A DNA stretch of 64,000 nucleotides from Paramyrothecium sp. XJ0827 (lineage: Eukaryota; Ascomycota; Sordariomycetes; Hypocreales; Stachybotryaceae): contig JAJFPB010000004.1 in NCBI GenBank assembly GCA_020881915.1, forward strand, positions 2,604,001-2,668,000, read 5' to 3'. The notes beneath the pieces are model-generated. The model saw only the letters and a program-made list of their open reading frames with translations. It ran no database searches and had not been told where the DNA came from. Made by a program: the position numbers and the translations under genes. Below, in pieces: positions 1 through 12,757 of this stretch. Within the stretch, counting starts at the first letter, position 1; every line of letters begins with the position of its first letter.

Positions 1-1
1 A

Positions 2-2704
2 GGTCATTACCTAGTCCCGGATACTAATGCTCTGCTCAATGCAATGGATCTCTTTGAGCAAAGTTCTTCATTCTATGACGTGATTATTCTGCAGACGGTT
101 CTAGAGGAGCTCCGCAACCGCTCCCTTCCGCTCTACAACCGCCTACTCGGCTTGACAAAGAGTGAAGACAAGCGCTTCTACGTCTTCTTCAACGACTTCC
201 GCTTGGAGACGTACGTCCACCGCGAGGCCAGCGAGAGTGTCAACGATCGCAATGACAGGGCCGTGCGCCTCGCCGTGAAATGGTATGGCGAACATCTCGC
301 TCAGACAAAGGCTAAGAAAATACCGGCTGTTGTCATGCTCAGCGACGACCGGGACAACCTCCGCCGTGCGAGAGAAGATGGTCTACAGGTGTCATCACTG
401 AAGGACTATGTCAGTGGGCTCGAAGATGGTGACAGGCTGCTCGACATGGTGGCCGAGGCCCAGAGCCATGACAGCTTCAAGAAGCCAACACAGTCATTCT
501 ATCCAGAGCACTACACGCTGTCGCGAATGATGACGGGCGTCAAGGCCGGCTTGATGCACCAGGGCATCTTCAATGTATCACCGTACAATTACTTGGAAGG
601 ATCTATTAAAGTACCTGCCTTCCCGAAGCCCTTGCTCGTCATTGGTCGCGAGAACATCAACCGATCGATCGACGGAGACGTTGTTGTAGTGGAGGTTCTC
701 CCTCAGGACCAGTGGAAGACACCGTCGACAAAGGTTATCGAGGAAGAGACCATCACGAAGAATGAAAATGCGGATGCCGAGGAGGATTCGGATCTAGTAA
801 CCGCGAAAGAGCAGAGAGCACTGCAGGAAGAGGTTCGCAAGACCCACAAGAGCTCATCAGAAGGGCATGCACAGCCCACTGCAAGAGTGGTGGGCGTGAT
901 CAAACGCAACTGGCGCCAGTACGTCGGCCACATCGACCCTTCTTCGGCTAGCAAGTCCTCGACCCAAGGCCGCAAGCAAGATAACGTTTTCCTCATTCCC
1001 ATGGACAAGAAGATTCCCAAAATCCGTCTCCGCAGTCGACAAGTAGCAGAGTTGATGGGAAAGCGACTGCTTGTTACAATTGACGCATGGGAGAGGGATT
1101 CAAGACATCCCGTGGGTCACTTTGTTAGGTCTCTTGGTGAGCTGGAGACCAAGGCCGCCGAGACTGAGGCGCTACTACTTGAATGGGACGTCCAGTATCG
1201 ACCTTTCCCGAAGACTGTCCTTGATTGTCTGCCTAAAGAGGGACATGATTGGAGGGTACCAACCAGCACCGACGACCCTGGCTGGAGAGACCGAGAGGAC
1301 CTCCGTGGTCTCCTCATCTGCAGTATAGATCCTATAGGCTGCCAGGACATTGACGACGCCCTTCATGCCCGGAAGCTGCCGAACGGCAATTTCGAAGTTG
1401 GCGTACACATTGCCGATGTTTCGCATTTTGTCAAGCCAGCCAACGCCATGGACACGGAGGCCAGCATTCGAGGCACGACCGTCTATCTCGTCGACAAGCG
1501 CATTGACATGCTGCCGATGCTTCTGGGAACTGACCTTTGCTCTCTGAAGCCGTACGTGGAACGATTTGCGTTCTCCGTTCTCTGGGAGCTCAATGACAAT
1601 GCCGACATCGTCAATGTCCGTTTCACCAAGTCGGTCATCAAGTCGCGCGAGGCTTTCAGTTATGAGCAAGCGCAGCTCCGGATCGACGACGAGTCTCAGC
1701 AAGATGACCTGACCAACGGCATGCGGACCCTTCTCATGCTGTCCAAGAAGCTGAAGCAGAAGCGCATGGACGCCGGTGCCTTGAGCTTGTCGTCGCCCGA
1801 GGTCAAGGTGCAGATGGAGTCGGAAACATCTGACCCCATCGACGTCAAGACGAAGCAGCTCCTCGACACAAACTCATTGGTCGAGGAGTTCATGTTGTTC
1901 GCGAATATCAGTGTTGCTGCCAAGATCTACGAAGCATTCCCGCAAACGGCCATCCTGCGTCGGCACGGTGCTCCTCCCAAGACGAACTTTGAGGAACTCT
2001 CGGACCAACTGCGCATCAAGCGCGGGCTGGAGCTACGAACCGACTCCAGCAAGGCTCTCGCAGACTCGCTAGATCACTGCGTGGACCCCAAGGAACCCTT
2101 CTTCAACACCCTCGTCCGCATCATGGCCACCCGCTGCATGATGAGCGCCGAGTACTTCTGCGCCGGAACCCAAGCGTACCCTGAGTTTCGACACTACGGT
2201 CTCGCCTCCGAGATCTACACCCACTTCACCTCGCCCATTCGACGATATGCCGATCTCGTGGCTCATCGACAGCTCGCCGCCGCCATCGGCTACGAGGCCG
2301 TCCACCCTTCGGTGCGTAGCCGCGGTCGCCTGGAGGCCGTCTGCAAGAACATCAACGTGCGCCACCGCAACGCCCAGATGGCCGGCCGCGCGAGTATAGC
2401 GTACTACGTCGGCCAGGCCCTCAAGGGCCGCGTCGCGGAGGAGGAGGCCTTCGTCATGAAGGTCTTCAGCAACGGCTTCGTCGTGCTGGTGCCGCGCTTC
2501 GGCATCGAGGGCCTCATCAGGCTCCGGGACCTGGCCGAGCCCGAGCCCGAGAGCGAGTTCGACGCCGAGACGTATACGCTGACGACGAGCGGCAGTAGGG
2601 AGGTCAGGGTCGAGCTCTTCCAGAAGGTCAAGGTTAGGGTCCACGACGAGAAGGACGAGGCGACGGGCAAGCGGGGAGTCAAGATGGAGCTCATCAGTGC
2701 TTAG
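2..2704 (+). CDS. DIS3: Exosome catalytic subunit DIS3/RRP44 (5' end cut by window)
   Basis: Processive 3'-5' exoribonuclease and endonuclease of the RNA exosome, acting in nucleus and cytoplasm. The reading frame is open from base 2, 14 codons before the first in-window ATG (44). It begins inside the PIN endonuclease domain at the conserved Val-Pro-Asp-Thr-Asn strand, so the true start lies upstream. About 900 residues are visible in this order: rest of PIN, cold-shock domains, and the RNB domain, whose Gly-Cys-Gln-Asp-Ile-Asp-Asp-Ala metal-binding motif lies near bases 1336-1362. A C-terminal S1-like domain follows, in roughly the last 110 codons. The window shows no intron. Seen: both nuclease signatures. 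Known: family architecture of yeast Rrp44. The gene ends 222 bp before the convergent NUG1 stop. A general RNase II/DIS3L2 protein is unlikely because those lack the PIN domain. Confidence 0.95.
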   Translation, partial: GHYLVPDTNALLNAMDLFEQSSSFYDVIILQTVLEELRNRSLPLYNRLLGLTKSEDKRFYVFFNDFRLETYVHREASESVNDRNDRAVRLAVKWYGEHLAQTKAKKIPAVVMLSDDRDNLRRAREDGLQVSSLKDYVSGLEDGDRLLDMVAEAQSHDSFKKPTQSFYPEHYTLSRMMTGVKAGLMHQGIFNVSPYNYLEGSIKVPAFPKPLLVIGRENINRSIDGDVVVVEVLPQDQWKTPSTKVIEEETITKNENADAEEDSDLVTAKEQRALQEEVRKTHKSSSEGHAQPTARVVGVIKRNWRQYVGHIDPSSASKSSTQGRKQDNVFLIPMDKKIPKIRLRSRQVAELMGKRLLVTIDAWERDSRHPVGHFVRSLGELETKAAETEALLLEWDVQYRPFPKTVLDCLPKEGHDWRVPTSTDDPGWRDREDLRGLLICSIDPIGCQDIDDALHARKLPNGNFEVGVHIADVSHFVKPANAMDTEASIRGTTVYLVDKRIDMLPMLLGTDLCSLKPYVERFAFSVLWELNDNADIVNVRFTKSVIKSREAFSYEQAQLRIDDESQQDDLTNGMRTLLMLSKKLKQKRMDAGALSLSSPEVKVQMESETSDPIDVKTKQLLDTNSLVEEFMLFANISVAAKIYEAFPQTAILRRHGAPPKTNFEELSDQLRIKRGLELRTDSSKALADSLDHCVDPKEPFFNTLVRIMATRCMMSAEYFCAGTQAYPEFRHYGLASEIYTHFTSPIRRYADLVAHRQLAAAIGYEAVHPSVRSRGRLEAVCKNINVRHRNAQMAGRASIAYYVGQALKGRVAEEEAFVMKVFSNGFVVLVPRFGIEGLIRLRDLAEPEPESEFDAETYTLTTSGSREVRVELFQKVKVRVHDEKDEATGKRGVKMELISA

Positions 2705-2926
2705 ATGGGCGGATAGTTAGGGTTCATAGATGGCACTGTTCAATAGATACGGAAATGACACAAGGACACGGCGGCTCATATGGTCTTGAAGGTACACAAT
2801 TATATGCATAGTCTAGTCCTACTTTTTCTGCTGTTAATGCGACTGGTAAAACGCCGTAACTCCTTGAGAGCACCATGCAAAACCCATCTTTTGTCATCAC
2901 AGGTCCGTTCCCAACGACGCCGTTTT

Positions 2927-4643
2927 CTACTGCTCCATGGCGTCCGCGTCGGCAGCGGCGTCGTCGCCCCACAAGCCTTCAATCTTGAACTCGGCGGCCC
3001 ACTCCGTCACGATTTCCTTCTGGTCGGGCATCGAGGCCTCCTCTCCGGCGTTCTTCAGGGCGGGCTTCGCGGTGCCGTCCTTGGACTTGCCGGTCAGCGA
3101 CGGGGGCTCGACCCAGCCCTGGATGCGGCCGTCGCGCCAGTCGGTGATGACGGTCATGGCGGCGGCGTTGACGTTGGGGATGCCGCCGCGGCCGATGCGG
3201 CCGCGCTTGCGGGCTACCTGGACGAGGAAGTCGGTGGTGAAGTCACCGTCGGTGCGGTTCGCCAGGAGGGCCGGGATGTCGTAGACGTCGGTGAGCTTCT
3301 GCATCAGGTCGGGAGACGAGGAGAGGCGACGGATGAGAAGGGTAACAGCGGGGATGGGGTCATCGATCTGCTTGGGCGGAACGGCGTTGAGGAGGACAAG
3401 GTGGGCGTGGGCCTCGGTGGCGTTCTTGAGCGAGACGAGGCCGCCGGAGTGAAGGGAGGATGAGGAGGGGAAGACGACACCGGGAGAGTCCAGAAGCGTC
3501 AGCTTGCTGTCCAGCTTGACAGCACGGATGCTGGTCGTGACGCCGGCTTCGGCGCCAGCAGGGCAAGCCTTGGAGGCGCCCCTGCCCTTGCCGCTCATCC
3601 TGCCGAGGAGGGCGTTGATGACGGAGCTCTTGCCGACATTGGGGTAGCCGATGACGCCGACGGATACGGCGCGCTTCAGCTGGCGGCTCTCGCCGAAGCT
3701 CTTGAGGGCCTTGAACAGGTTGGCCGAGGTGCTCTGGGTCGTCAGGCCCGGGTGGTCGAAGGTGTGGGCGTTGGAGGCGGCGCCGGAGGCGCGGAGGGGA
3801 AGCGTGGGGAAGTAGCGGCGGAGGTAGTCGCGCCAGGCCTGCAGCACCTTGGGCGGCACCAGGTCGATCTTGTTGAGGATGAGGATGAGGCGCTTGCCGC
3901 CGGACGCGGCGGCCATGATGCTGCGCTCGACTTCGCGCGAGCGGGTGCCCTCGGGGTCGCGCGCGTCGAGGACGTACAGGACGACGTCGGCCTGCTCAAT
4001 GACCTGCTTGAAGACCTTGTCGTAGGTCTTGCGGGACGAGGCCTGGCCAATGGACATGGCGGGGCCGTCGTCGGCGTCGGATTCGTCGCTGTCGTCCTCG
4101 TCCATTCCATCGCTGTCTGCCAGGTCCTTGTCGTACTGGTCTGCGGCAGCCCTGGCACTAGCGATCAGCGCGGCCATGGGGTTGGATTCGTCAATCTCTT
4201 CGTCCATGTCCTCGTCGTCGGACTCAACCTCGCCGGCAATGGCGCCGGCACCGGCGTCAACCAGCTGCTCCTCATCCTTGCCCTGCGCGCCGGTCTTGGC
4301 TGCCTTCGCCAGCTCCTTGCGTCGTTGGGCCTCCTCGGCCTTCTTCAGACGCTTCTCCTCAATCTCCTCGAGGAGCTTCTCCTTGTAAGGGAAAAGGTTG
4401 GGGATGCCGGGGTCCTTCTTCAATTTCGAGCGCCATTCTGGGTTCTTCTTTGCGAGCTTGCGCTGCTTCTTCTGCTTGGCCGCCGATGCCTTCTCGATCT
4501 TGTGGCGGAGGCGGGATGTCTGCCGCTTGGACTTGGGCTCTGGAGAAAAGGTCAGTATGATGTTTCAAGAATTCGTGTCGTCGGGATTGAAGCAGGATAG
4601 AGGCTTCCCACGTACTCTTTGGCTTGTTGATCGTGCCCGCCAT
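2927..4643 (-). CDS. NUG1: Nucleolar GTPase NUG1 (nucleostemin/GNL3 family), 2 exons
   Basis: GTPase for 60S ribosomal subunit maturation and export. Exon 1 is 4643-4616 and exon 2 is 4539-2927. The 76-bp intron has a GTACGT donor, a TACTGAC branch point and a CAG acceptor. Joining them restores the basic, Lys-rich N-terminus typical of the family and gives 546 residues. The GTPase is circularly permuted: the DAR motif (near residue 201) and Asn-Lys-Ile-Asp (G4, ~232-235) precede the P-loop GYPNVGKSS (~307-315), which precedes Asp-Ser-Pro-Gly (G3, ~360-363). A coiled, Lys/Glu-rich segment and an acidic stretch (about residues 95-165) lie before the GTPase. Convergent with DIS3. NUG2/LSG1 are alternatives, but the N-terminus and length fit NUG1 better. 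Confidence 0.92.
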
Positions 4644-5462
4644 TGTGTTGTGCTTTGGTTGGTTATGCGAATTGAGCCAGAGACCTGGGCGGCGGTGATG
4701 GGGATTAACACCAACGGCAAAAAAAAATTAAGTGGGATGCTGATTCTGCCGCCCAGTTTGGCTCCACACCGCCCTCCCACCCCACACGGCGATAAGCCTC
4801 TATCTGTAGGGGTCCTCATAGACCAGCCAAGATCTATGTCTTTCGATTTACGTGCTTGTCCAGTGTGCGCTGTATGGCTCCAGGAATAGTAGAAAGTGCG
4901 TCGATGACGGATGAAGCTGTATTTTCCGAAACTTGGTGAATAAGGCTGTATTTGGTTTTGAGGACTTACTGGCTCTTTGTGACCGCCTGACTCTCATTCC
5001 GCTACATTATCTTTCAATGCTAGTACTCCTGGGTTGTTCACAATCCCTCGCCGTCTTAATGTGTTCTCGGCTCAACGCTGCACGTTGTCTATAGAAATAC
5101 CCGGCAATGGAATCCGCCTCGTGAGTGACTGATGTAAGTCTGCTCTACGCAATACAAAAGGCATTCGTTACTCTCGTGGATTGCGAAAGCCGATCCCGAA
5201 ACCCGACTGATACCATCCGTGTTCGTGACCTCAACGCAGGCCGTAGATAAGAGACCGACTCCGAAGTTGCTGCACCTTTCATGATAAAACGAATATAAGG
5301 CGTAGGTTTCTCCTTCAATTTGGGACTCACGTTTCCTTCACTCTTAATTTGTCTTAGAACACATTGCCTTGTTTGAGTACATGTCACCCATCAGGTAACG
5401 TCCCTGTAAGAGTTCAAATTTCAAAGGGACATATATAGCTCCCAGCATCAACATTGGGCAAG
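4644..5462. other. Intergenic, divergent promoters of NUG1 and the aminotransferase
   Basis: About 820 bp between two divergently transcribed genes. The ORFs here are short and lack codon structure or recognisable motifs. A short A-run (about 4720-4727) lies on the NUG1 side. I see no RNA gene. Confidence 0.6.
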
Positions 5463-6901
5463 ATGGTTGTCGTCGCCGACCGGGACAAGCTACTACAACA
5501 TGCTTTAGAAGAGGCCACAACTCGATACAACGACCGCCATGTTCGCTCGAGGGAGCTTCATGAGCAAGCCGTGAAATCACTGCCAGGCGGCAACACAAGA
5601 ACTGTTCTTCACACGGGCCCATTTCCTGTGTGTATCAAGTCTGCCAATGGCTATCAAGTCTCGTCCGAAGACAGCGATACGTGAGCATACTGAGTGCTGT
5701 GCTGCCAACGCACGCCAGCTAATGCTGGGGACATAGATACACAGACCTTCTGGGGGAGTACTCCGCCGCGCTCTACGGTCATTCGCATCCTGTACTTTTG
5801 GGTGCCATTGATGAAACGATTAGAACAGTCGGCATGAATCTCGGTGGAACAACGGCACAGGAGCAGCTCTTTGCCCGGGAGATATGCGACAGGTTTGACC
5901 TTGAACGAATCAGGTTTGCCAACTCGGGCACTGAAGCGAACCTCCACGCGCTCGCAGCAGCAAAGCTGTTTACTGGAAAGAACAAGACTGTGGTGTTTGC
6001 GGGGGGGTATCATGGCGGCGTCCTAGGTTTCGCTGGGGGAAAGCCGGCTAAGAACAATGTTGACAAAGACGATTGGATTGTGGTGGAATACAACGATCTA
6101 CAAGGCGCAAGAGATGCCATTCGAAGCGAGGGCGTCGCAGCCGTTCTGCTGGAAGCAATGCAAGGTGCCGGAGGTGGCATATGCGGAACGCCAGAATTCT
6201 TGCTTGGTATCCAACAAGCTGCTTCCGAAGTGAGTATTTGCAGGGTGACGAGAGCCCCAACACCTCATGCCAACACTAACGTCGCGCAGGCTGGGGTCCT
6301 GGTTATCCTGGACGAGGTCATGACTTCGAGGCTGTACCGCAAGGGCCTTGGGCACTCGCTGGGCTTGAAGCCCGACCTCAAGACCCTGGGCAAGTACCTC
6401 GGTGGTGGTCTCACGTTTGGCGCCTTCGGCGGTAGGCAAGACGTCATGGCAGCTTTCGACCCTCGAGTGCAAGGATCCCTCGCGCATTCCGGCACGTTCA
6501 ACAACAACTCGCTGGCCATGCGTGCAGGCCACGCGGGCCTGACCAGGATCTACACTGAGGAGGTTGCCGACGCCTTCACGGAGACCGGCAACCGGCTCCG
6601 TGACAGGCTGAACAAGGAGACCGAGGGGACTATGCTGTGCTTTACCGGCCACGGCAGCATCATGTCCTCGCACCTCGCAAAGAACGGTACGCGCGATGTT
6701 CTAAACGCAGCGAGCATCGAGGAGGAGCATATCTTGAAGGACCTCTTCTGGTTCGAGATGCTGGAGCAGGGCTTCTGGATGGCGAAGCGCGGCTTCATCG
6801 CCCTGGTGCTGGGAACCCCCGAGTCGGAGCTGGATCGATTCGTAGGCGCCGTGAAGGACTTCGTCGCCAGACACCATGACTTCCTAGTCGTACATGAGTA
6901 G
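5463..6901 (+). CDS. Class III PLP aminotransferase, glutamate-1-semialdehyde aminomutase-like, 3 exons
   Basis: PLP-dependent fold-type I aminotransferase. Exons are 5463-5680, 5737-6229 and 6290-6901, giving 440 residues. Intron 1 (56 bp) is GTGAGC...TAG. Intron 2 (60 bp) is GTGAGT...CACTAAC...CAG; it is a multiple of three with no stop, so the unspliced frame stays open. Splicing it out joins Ala-Ser-Glu directly to Ala-Gly-Val-Leu in front of the conserved Asp-Glu-Val (Asp245, which contacts the PLP ring nitrogen). The Schiff-base lysine is probably Lys272 in Thr-Leu-Gly-Lys-Tyr. An N-terminal Leu-Pro-Gly-Gly-Asn-Thr-Arg segment matches the GSA-aminomutase family. Fungi make haem by the ALA synthase (Shemin) route, so a haem role is unlikely; the substrate is unknown. 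An upstream TTG at 5454 is in frame, but ATG 5463 is the better start. Confidence 0.85.
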
Positions 6902-7347
6902 ACACAGCAGGTAAATGAATTTCATTGTAGAAAATTAAGATACACAGAGACATCCCCTCATGTCACAGAAGCTCTTTGCTACCATGCCCCGATATGAAGC
7001 GCCTTTACTTCGTGCCATGGGCCTGGTTTATAGCGTGGTCGGCAGGTTGGTGGTACAAGTACATTTCCTTGTTGAAGCAGACGCGCCCAATTGATTGGCC
7101 GGTGCCGGTACCTCGCCAGCCACTAGCCGTGAGCGTTGTCTGGAGGTACCTACAATTGAGTCGCGACTCTTCTTGCCTTTGGAACTTTTCATCTACAAAG
7201 GTGCATTATCTTGCCCAACCAGCTTCAGCCTCGCCATTTGTTTTCCCACCCCCCAAACGCAGTTCGTTCCTCGCCTCAGCACGACGTCCCGCTGACTCTA
7301 CGAAACCTCCTACTTGCGCCTCTCCACCGCGCTCCCACGAAACGACC
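6902..7347 (+). promoter_or_regulatory. 3' end of aminotransferase, promoter and leader of PRP11
   Basis: 446 bp between tandem genes. An ATG at 6976 is in frame with PRP11, but the extra 124 residues are unlike any SF3A2 N-terminus, so I treat this as untranslated leader. The sequence before the start codon is pyrimidine- and C-rich. Confidence 0.5.
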
Positions 7348-8067
7348 ATGGACTACCAGAACCGAGCAGGTTCCAAGTTCGGCGGCGGCGGCGTCGCCTC
7401 CCAGTCGGCCACCAACGCCGACCGTCGCGAGCGCCTGCGCAAGCTCGCCCTCGAGTCCATCGACCTCGACAAGGACCCCTACTTCTTCAAGAACCACGTC
7501 GGCTCCTTCGAGTGCCGCCTCTGCCTCACGGTCCACCAGAACGACGGGTCCTACCTCGCGCACACCCAGGGCAAGAAGCACCAGACCAACCTCGCCCGCC
7601 GCGCCGCCCGCGAGCAGAAGGAGGGCAAGCAGAACGTCGACCCGGCCACCGGTCTCCCTGTGGGCGTCGGCGGCGCAGGCCTCGGCGCCCGCAGAAACGT
7701 CGTCAAGATTGGCCGCCCGGGCTACAAAATCACAAAGATCCGCGACCCCGTCTCGCGTCAGCAGGGCCTGCTCTTCCAGCTGCAGTACCCGGACGCCACC
7801 CCGGAGACCGACCCCAAGTGGCAGGTCATGAACGCCTTCACGCAGCGCGTCGAGGAGCCGGACAGGAACTTCCAGTACTTCGTCGTCGCCGCCGAGCCCT
7901 ACGAGACCGTCGGCTTCAAGATCCCCGCCCGCGAGCTCGACAAGCGCGAGGACAAGCAGTTCTCCTTCTGGGACCCCGACGCCAAGGAGTTCTGGGTCCA
8001 GGTCATGTTCATGACGGAGCGCGAGGAGAAGTTCAACGCCGCTCCTGGTTTGACGGCACGGAGGTGA
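7348..8067 (+). CDS. PRP11: Splicing factor 3A subunit 2 (SF3A2/PRP11)
   Basis: Subunit of the SF3A complex of U2 snRNP, needed for prespliceosome assembly at the branch point in the nucleus. One exon, 239 residues. ATG 7348 starts the conserved Met-Asp-Tyr-Gln-Asn-Arg N-terminus, and the residues that follow match the family. A U1-like/matrin zinc finger is visible with Cys56, Cys59, His72 and His78. The C-terminal half is the conserved SF3A2 domain, rich in Tyr, Phe and Trp. The protein lacks the long Pro-rich tail of animal SF3A2, as in other fungi. Convergent with COT-1 downstream. Confidence 0.95.
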   Translation: MDYQNRAGSKFGGGGVASQSATNADRRERLRKLALESIDLDKDPYFFKNHVGSFECRLCLTVHQNDGSYLAHTQGKKHQTNLARRAAREQKEGKQNVDPATGLPVGVGGAGLGARRNVVKIGRPGYKITKIRDPVSRQQGLLFQLQYPDATPETDPKWQVMNAFTQRVEEPDRNFQYFVVAAEPYETVGFKIPARELDKREDKQFSFWDPDAKEFWVQVMFMTEREEKFNAAPGLTARR

Positions 8068-8841
8068 GGTCGCGGCGCGGAAACAATCTAAACCGAGTGG
8101 ATCGGGAGACACGAAGAACACGCGACCGCCGCGGCTCCTCGAATCGTCAACGTTCCATCAAACAGGGATTTGGCGACGTGACAAGCGGCTTGAGCTGTGT
8201 CAAGGAACAAGCTACCGACCAAGGACAGGCCCTTGCTCCGTTGCTAATGTCCAGCCCCGGGTCAGGATGTTCCTACCGAAACCCAGGAATGTTGTAGCAC
8301 TTCGTGTGAAGCAGCAGTTAGCATTGGTTCACTACACATCAAGCCTCAGGTTGAGCGATTCAGTCGTAGGACATCCACCGAATATTCTGTATCGGGGAAC
8401 ATTGGCTCACATGACAGCAGAGGCAAACGGCGTTTCAAACTGGACTGATTTAACGCATTGATCATACTGGGTGTTCAGCGGTTAAAGGAAGGAGGCGCAA
8501 ACGGTATCCATAGGAAGCTCGGTCGTGCAGATATTCTTCTGCCTGCCGCTGTAAAGTAAATCACATCACAATTTAGGGCAATGTCCAATAATCAATACCA
8601 GACACAAGTATCTCAGTAACATGTACGGCTCTCCCCTTTCGAGGATGTGATGCATCGCCAGAAACGAAGTGATCTGTTAAATGATCGCATATTGATGGAA
8701 GAAGTCGTATTCATTTCGAGCCCATGTACATATAAAACCCCCCCGTGGCTTCTCCACCAGGACCAGTTCCAGAACATGGTCCAGGCATATCCAGGCAGGC
8801 CCCTTTGAACCCGTTTTAAGCTTACTTCCAGTGCCACGCTA
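8068..8841. other. Convergent intergenic: 3' UTRs of PRP11 and COT-1
   Basis: 774 bp between converging genes. No credible ORF or RNA gene seen. Confidence 0.55.
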
Positions 8842-10937
<2,096 letters not shown>

Positions 10938-12757
10938 TTTCGCCGATTTCCTTAACAAATCCTCTGGTTCGTTTGACTATACCGCGAGCAAATCGACAGG
11001 GGTTGAGCGGAAGAGCAATGACGGTTGATGAAGGGTTCAGGAGCTCAGCTCCAGGTCGGCTATAAGTTCGGAGTGTCGCGACGGCGATAGGGGGTTCGCA
11101 AGTAAACAGATTCAGGAGTAACCAGTGTGTCTCGGTAAACAAGGCGACCAATCCGGCACGAGGAGCGCGTCTCGAACTCGGTTGCTGGTTAGGAGGATGT
11201 TGGTCGTGACATGCGAGAGCGGTCAACAAGGGGGAGTCAAGAGGGGATAGCGGGGTCCTGAGGATGTCAAACTGAGACAACAGTCAGTAGGTTAGACGAG
11301 ATCAAAGACAATTCAAGCGATTGTAGAGATGGAGGTGCATACTCACGCCGAGGAAGCTCACCCGACCATTCGTCAAGGCTGAACCAAGGGCGCTGTGGGA
11401 TAAGACTTGTAGGAGTAGTCTGATACAGACAGGTAAGGTATGGATGTAACTGTAACGAGGGGGGAATAAGTTTGCCAAGGTTAGGGTACCTGTCCATCCC
11501 TCCAGCTAACGTGCCGTTTAGCGTTGGTTGGTAAGGTCCCTGTGCCTGTTGGCAAAAGGTTGTTCTAGAGGGGTGCTCTGTATTGGGTCCAGGCACGGCA
11601 AGGTACTGTACATTACTGGAAGGTAGTCCCAGGCGGCAGATGGTTCCCAGTAGCAGCATACTTACCTACTACTTACCTTTAGGTACTCGCAGGTATCTAC
11701 GTGGTGAGCCAGCATCGCCCTGGATGCACCCAAGATACCTTCTGACAAAGGAGAACAGTTTCACTTGTCTTCTTCACGAGATCGCCTTATCCTGTGCAAA
11801 GCATCTGGGAACTCGAGGAAGGTAGCCTGTATGATACTATGCAGAAATTACCCACTAACAAGGACTTACAGGTTACGGGGAGACATATTGTATTGTCGTT
11901 GAGAGTTGGCAATGGCATCTGCACAGATACGTTGGGTACGTCCGGTGGCCAGAGTAATGTACCTTGAGGTACGATTCTGTTCTGCCAAGTCGTGAGGACA
12001 CCCATTGCTTGAGGCCAGCCCACACAAACGGGTCGCGACAGGCTGAGGACGGCCTGCTCAGGGGCTTCCACCCCGCCATTTCACCTTATTTTTATTTTTT
12101 TCTCAGGTAAACCTGCAACAACCACCTACCGGCCGCTGCACTACAGGTAGGTACCTTATAGGTGCCTTACAAGAGGGCAGGGACAGGGCCTCGCATCTGC
12201 AGAGTATTCCGGGGGTTTATCCATTTAGGTTTGTTTCCTCGGGAATATGTAACGCTCCTGCACCTGAACTTGCGGATCCCTTTTAAAAGATTGGTACATG
12301 GATGCTACAGTCCACCCTCATCAATGTACGCTTTGTGCCAGCCATGCACAGTTATCCGGCTTTGGGGAGAGACGACAGTGGTAATATAGCATCGCAAACC
12401 GAGCAAGAAATGGCACTTGGGACCCAGAATGACGGCAGAAATTATTCGATAATGCAAAATGGCGGTACTCACACGACCTACCTTCGATGTCGCAGTAGAA
12501 ACAAGCCTCGAACAATGGGCACCGTCTAGACGACGCTAACGGAGGTATCTAATTCCACGCCGGTCCTTATCGTAAAAGTTCTTATCGGGCTTTTTTCTGC
12601 CTCCTGCTGCTTCGCGACAAATCCTGGTGACCGGCTGGACAATATCGGAAAGACCCTTTCCAGCTCTTCATTAACAGTGACCCTTGACAGCATTCTTGTC
12701 CGAGGGACTTGCCTCGACCTCCCGTGAGCCTTTCACAGAGCCCGACGAGAGACAGCA
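10938..12757. promoter_or_regulatory. Divergent upstream region of COT-1 and TIM54, with a COT-1 5'-leader intron
   Basis: 1.8 kb without a credible coding gene. On the minus strand a probable leader intron lies at 11346-11272: GTGAGT donor, CTAAC and TACTGAC branch-like sequences, CTCAG acceptor (75 bp). The COT-1 transcript therefore probably starts beyond 11350. Between 11640 and 12180 there are several AAGGTA/TACCTT-type short repeats, for example near 11665-11700 and 12146-12165. A run of T lies at about 12087-12100. Confidence 0.55.

Noticed and set aside
3752..4600. 282-codon plus-strand ORF
   Set aside because: Antisense to NUG1, low-complexity Val/Leu/Gly sequence.
6976..7347. N-terminal extension of PRP11
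   Set aside because: In frame, but unlike any SF3A2 N-terminus; the conserved start is ATG 7348.
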